Shown one piece after another: positions 5,192 through 6,774 of a DNA stretch of 6,774 bases (the stretch's first letter is position 1; each line of letters opens with the position of its first letter). Source of the DNA: an uncultured Ruminococcus sp. (GTDB taxonomy: Bacteria; Bacillota; Clostridia; Oscillospirales; CAG-272); contig CADCPG010000123.1 of assembly GCA_902803255.1 (NCBI GenBank), positions 1 through 6,774 of the forward strand, read 5' to 3'. The notes beneath the pieces are model-generated. The model was not told where the DNA came from. It did not search any database and worked only from the letters and a program-made list of their open reading frames with translations. Position numbers and translations under genes: made by a program.

Positions 5192-6450
5192 ATACTGGCG
5201 AATACATAGCCGGCATTGCCGGCGACGCCGACCGCGATCTCGCGGGGATCTTCTCGGAGATCGACAAAAACGCGCTGGCGGGCACGGAAAGGGTGCTCGA
5301 CGCGTTCAGGGCGGAGAGGGTGAGCGACTCGTGCTTTGCCGGCACGACGGGCTACGGCTACGACGACCGGGGCAGAGAAGTCCTCGACCGCGTCTGGAGC
5401 CGCGTCTTCGGCACAGAGGCCTCGCTCGTGAGGCACAACTTCGTAAACGGCACGCACGCCATCTCAACCGGTCTCTTCGGGCTGCTTCGGCCGGGAGACA
5501 CCATGCTGTCGGTCACCGGAAGGCCTTACGACACGCTCGACGGGGTCATCGGCATAGGCGGCGCCGGGCGCGCCGACGGCGGCGGTCCCGGGAGTCTCCG
5601 CGACTTCGGCATCTCATATTCGCAGATCGATATGAAGGACGGCCGGCCCGACATACCGTCGATCGTCGAGAGGATAAAGACCGACCTGTCGGTCAAGATC
5701 GTGTACATGCAGCGCTCCAAGGGGTATTTGACCCGCAGGACGCTTACGCCCGAAGATATAACCGGAGTGCACAGAGCCGTCAAGGCGGTGCGGCCCGACG
5801 TATATACATTCCTTGACAACTGCTACGGCGAATTCACGCGCGAACGCGAGCCCGAGGCCGACCTCATTGCCGGCTCGCTCATCAAGAATCCCGGCGGAGG
5901 CATCGCGCTGACCGGCGGTTATCTCACCGGGAGCGAAAAGGCAGTCGGGCTGGCGTCGTACAGGCTGACCACTGTCGGAACCGGCGGGGAGGTCGGAGCG
6001 ACACTCGGCCAGAACAGGAACATGTTCATGGGGCTCTTCTACGCCCCGCATACCGTCGCGCAGGCCCTCAAGACGGCGCATTTCGCCGCGTATGTCTTCG
6101 AGAGGCTCGGATACGAGACTTTCCCGTCGTGGAAGGAGGAGCGCTCGGACATTATCCAGACCGTGATACTGCGCGATCCGGACAAGCTGTGCGCCTTCTG
6201 CGCCGGCATACAGTCGGGCTCGCCGGTCGATTCGTTCGCGGAACCGCTTCCCGCGCCGATGCCGGGGTATTCCGACGACGTCATCATGGCCGCCGGCTGC
6301 TTCGTGCAGGGAGCGTCGGTGGAACTGTCGTGCGACGGTCCGCTGCGAGAACCCTATACCGCGTATCTTCAGGGAGGACTCACCTTCGAGGCCGGCCGGA
6401 TCGGCATACTCGCAGCCGCGAAACGCGTAGGCGCCTGTGGAAAGAACTGA
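5188..6450 (+). CDS. PLP-dependent enzyme of the methionine gamma-lyase-like / 'aluminum resistance' family
   Basis: The 420-residue product matches the length and motif order of the fold-type I PLP family represented by B. subtilis YnbB (Pfam Met_gamma_lyase, COG4100). Seen: RVSDSCFAGTTGYGYDD (44-60), the PLP-phosphate region VNGTHAIS (86-93), LRPGDTMLSVTGRPYDTL (100-117), YMQRSKGY (173-180), FLDNCYGEF with Asp210, expected to bind the pyridine nitrogen, and DLIAGSLIKNPGGG with Lys233, the expected Schiff-base lysine. GEVGATLG (267-274), SPVDSF (345-350), the VELSCDGPLREPY region (378-390) and LQGGLT (394-399) complete the C-terminal half. The true reaction of this family is poorly established; C-S lyase activity is the name-based guess. 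An AAGGAG at 5177-5182 sits 5 nt before the ATG, which itself overlaps the murI stop (ATGA). Co-translation with murI and murD suggests, but does not prove, a link to amino-acid supply for the cell wall. Confidence 0.92.
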   Translation: MNTGEYIAGIAGDADRDLAGIFSEIDKNALAGTERVLDAFRAERVSDSCFAGTTGYGYDDRGREVLDRVWSRVFGTEASLVRHNFVNGTHAISTGLFGLLRPGDTMLSVTGRPYDTLDGVIGIGGAGRADGGGPGSLRDFGISYSQIDMKDGRPDIPSIVERIKTDLSVKIVYMQRSKGYLTRRTLTPEDITGVHRAVKAVRPDVYTFLDNCYGEFTREREPEADLIAGSLIKNPGGGIALTGGYLTGSEKAVGLASYRLTTVGTGGEVGATLGQNRNMFMGLFYAPHTVAQALKTAHFAAYVFERLGYETFPSWKEERSDIIQTVILRDPDKLCAFCAGIQSGSPVDSFAEPLPAPMPGYSDDVIMAAGCFVQGASVELSCDGPLREPYTAYLQGGLTFEAGRIGILAAAKRVGACGKN

Positions 6451-6505
6451 TCCGCGCGTCATGCGGGACCTCACGACCCATTACACAAGACCGGAGATGA
6501 TACCG
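6451..6505. other. short intergenic gap, no terminator seen
   Basis: These 55 nt contain only a weak CCGC...GCGG hairpin (about 6452-6466) with no U-run, and GGAG (6493-6496) as ribosome site for the next gene. The following lipoprotein is therefore likely to be on the same transcript as the murD operon. Confidence 0.5.
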
Positions 6506-6774
6506 ATGAAAAATATCCGAAAAACCGTCCGCGCGGCCGCCGCGCTGCTCTTAGCCCTCGCCTCTCTCGCCGCTTTTGCCGGCTGCAAGGACGACGGCAT
6601 ACCGAGAAACATGACCTCGGCCGCCGCCGACAGCGAGCCATTCTACTTTTACGTGCCAAAGTCCTGGGTGGTCAACACCTCGGGCGGTACGGCTTCGGCG
6701 TACTATTCGGCCGCCGACAGGTCGAACGTCAGCCTGACCGCCATGGTCATGGACACCGGGCTCGACACCCTCGA
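6506..6774 (+). CDS. lipoprotein, 3' end beyond the window; possibly PsbP-like
   Basis: Only the first 89 codons are present; the frame stays open to the right edge. Seen: a signal peptide (MKNIRK, then a hydrophobic Ala/Leu stretch) ending in LAAFAGC, with Cys27 as the lipidated residue, so the protein is probably exported and membrane-anchored. After a short polar linker, residues 45-89 read as beta strands with a PxSW turn (51-54) and an alternating YYSAADRSNVSLTAM segment. This resembles the start of PsbP-like domains found in some clostridial lipoproteins (aromatic-rich strand, P-x-x-W, then S-N-V strand). That family assignment is a weak pattern match, not a demonstrated homology. The ATG at 6506 is favoured because it is followed directly by the KN-R-K signal start. 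An in-frame ATG at 6497 overlaps the ribosome-site region and is less likely. GGAG lies 9 nt upstream. It follows the PLP gene by 55 nt on the same strand. Confidence 0.75.
   Translation, partial: MKNIRKTVRAAAALLLALASLAAFAGCKDDGIPRNMTSAAADSEPFYFYVPKSWVVNTSGGTASAYYSAADRSNVSLTAMVMDTGLDTL

Noticed and set aside
6452..6466. Terminator after the PLP gene
   Set aside because: Only a 4-bp stem with no U-run; it would not be expected to stop transcription.
5614..6474. 286-residue minus-strand frame opposite the PLP enzyme
   Set aside because: It is an antisense shadow without domain signatures; the + strand frame has the family's complete motif order.

Overview
The window looks like a GC-rich (roughly 60% G+C by eye) chromosomal segment from a low-profile member of the Clostridia/Firmicutes, perhaps a gut oscillospiraceal lineage. 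The grounds are a clostridial-type MurD, AGGAG-type ribosome sites, lipoprotein signal peptides, sigma-A-like promoters and a PLP enzyme of the 'aluminum resistance / methionine gamma-lyase' family that is common in Firmicutes. The taxonomic placement is inference from protein style; no marker gene is present.

Left edge (1-85): no protein is encoded here, but the + strand can fold into two consecutive hairpins. Each has the layout of a group II intron domain VI: a stem, a bulged A seven nucleotides from the end, and a terminal G-A-pyrimidine. The first (6-42) also carries the GTGAGAG...CTACTCGAC pattern I associate with bacterial group II intron 3' ends. The body of the intron and its reverse transcriptase would lie to the left of the window. 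The second hairpin (44-85) raises the possibility of an intron nested in the tail of another intron (a twintron).

Minus-strand pair (98-2699): a glycerophosphodiester phosphodiesterase-family gene is followed, after a gap of about 40 nt, by a secreted lipoprotein. The lipoprotein has two copies of an alpha/beta module and a complete C-terminal endonuclease/exonuclease/phosphatase (EEP) domain. A near-consensus promoter (TTGACA, 17 nt, TACAAT) lies at 2771-2799 on the minus strand, and the two genes are probably one phosphodiester-cleaving operon.

Plus-strand operon (from about 2863 to beyond the right edge): a second strong promoter (TTGCCA, 17 nt, TATAAT) drives murD, murI and a PLP-dependent enzyme. 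These three are joined by two successive ATGA overlaps, so they are almost certainly translated in a coupled way. MurI makes D-glutamate and MurD attaches it to UDP-MurNAc-L-Ala, so the first two genes are consecutive steps of peptidoglycan precursor synthesis. The third gene has an uncertain substrate, and its tight coupling to the D-glutamate genes is the main functional puzzle of the window. After 55 nt a further lipoprotein begins and runs off the right edge.

The two operons diverge from a 228-bp intergenic region that holds both promoters and a small leader hairpin. I see no CRISPR array, tRNA, rRNA or transposase.
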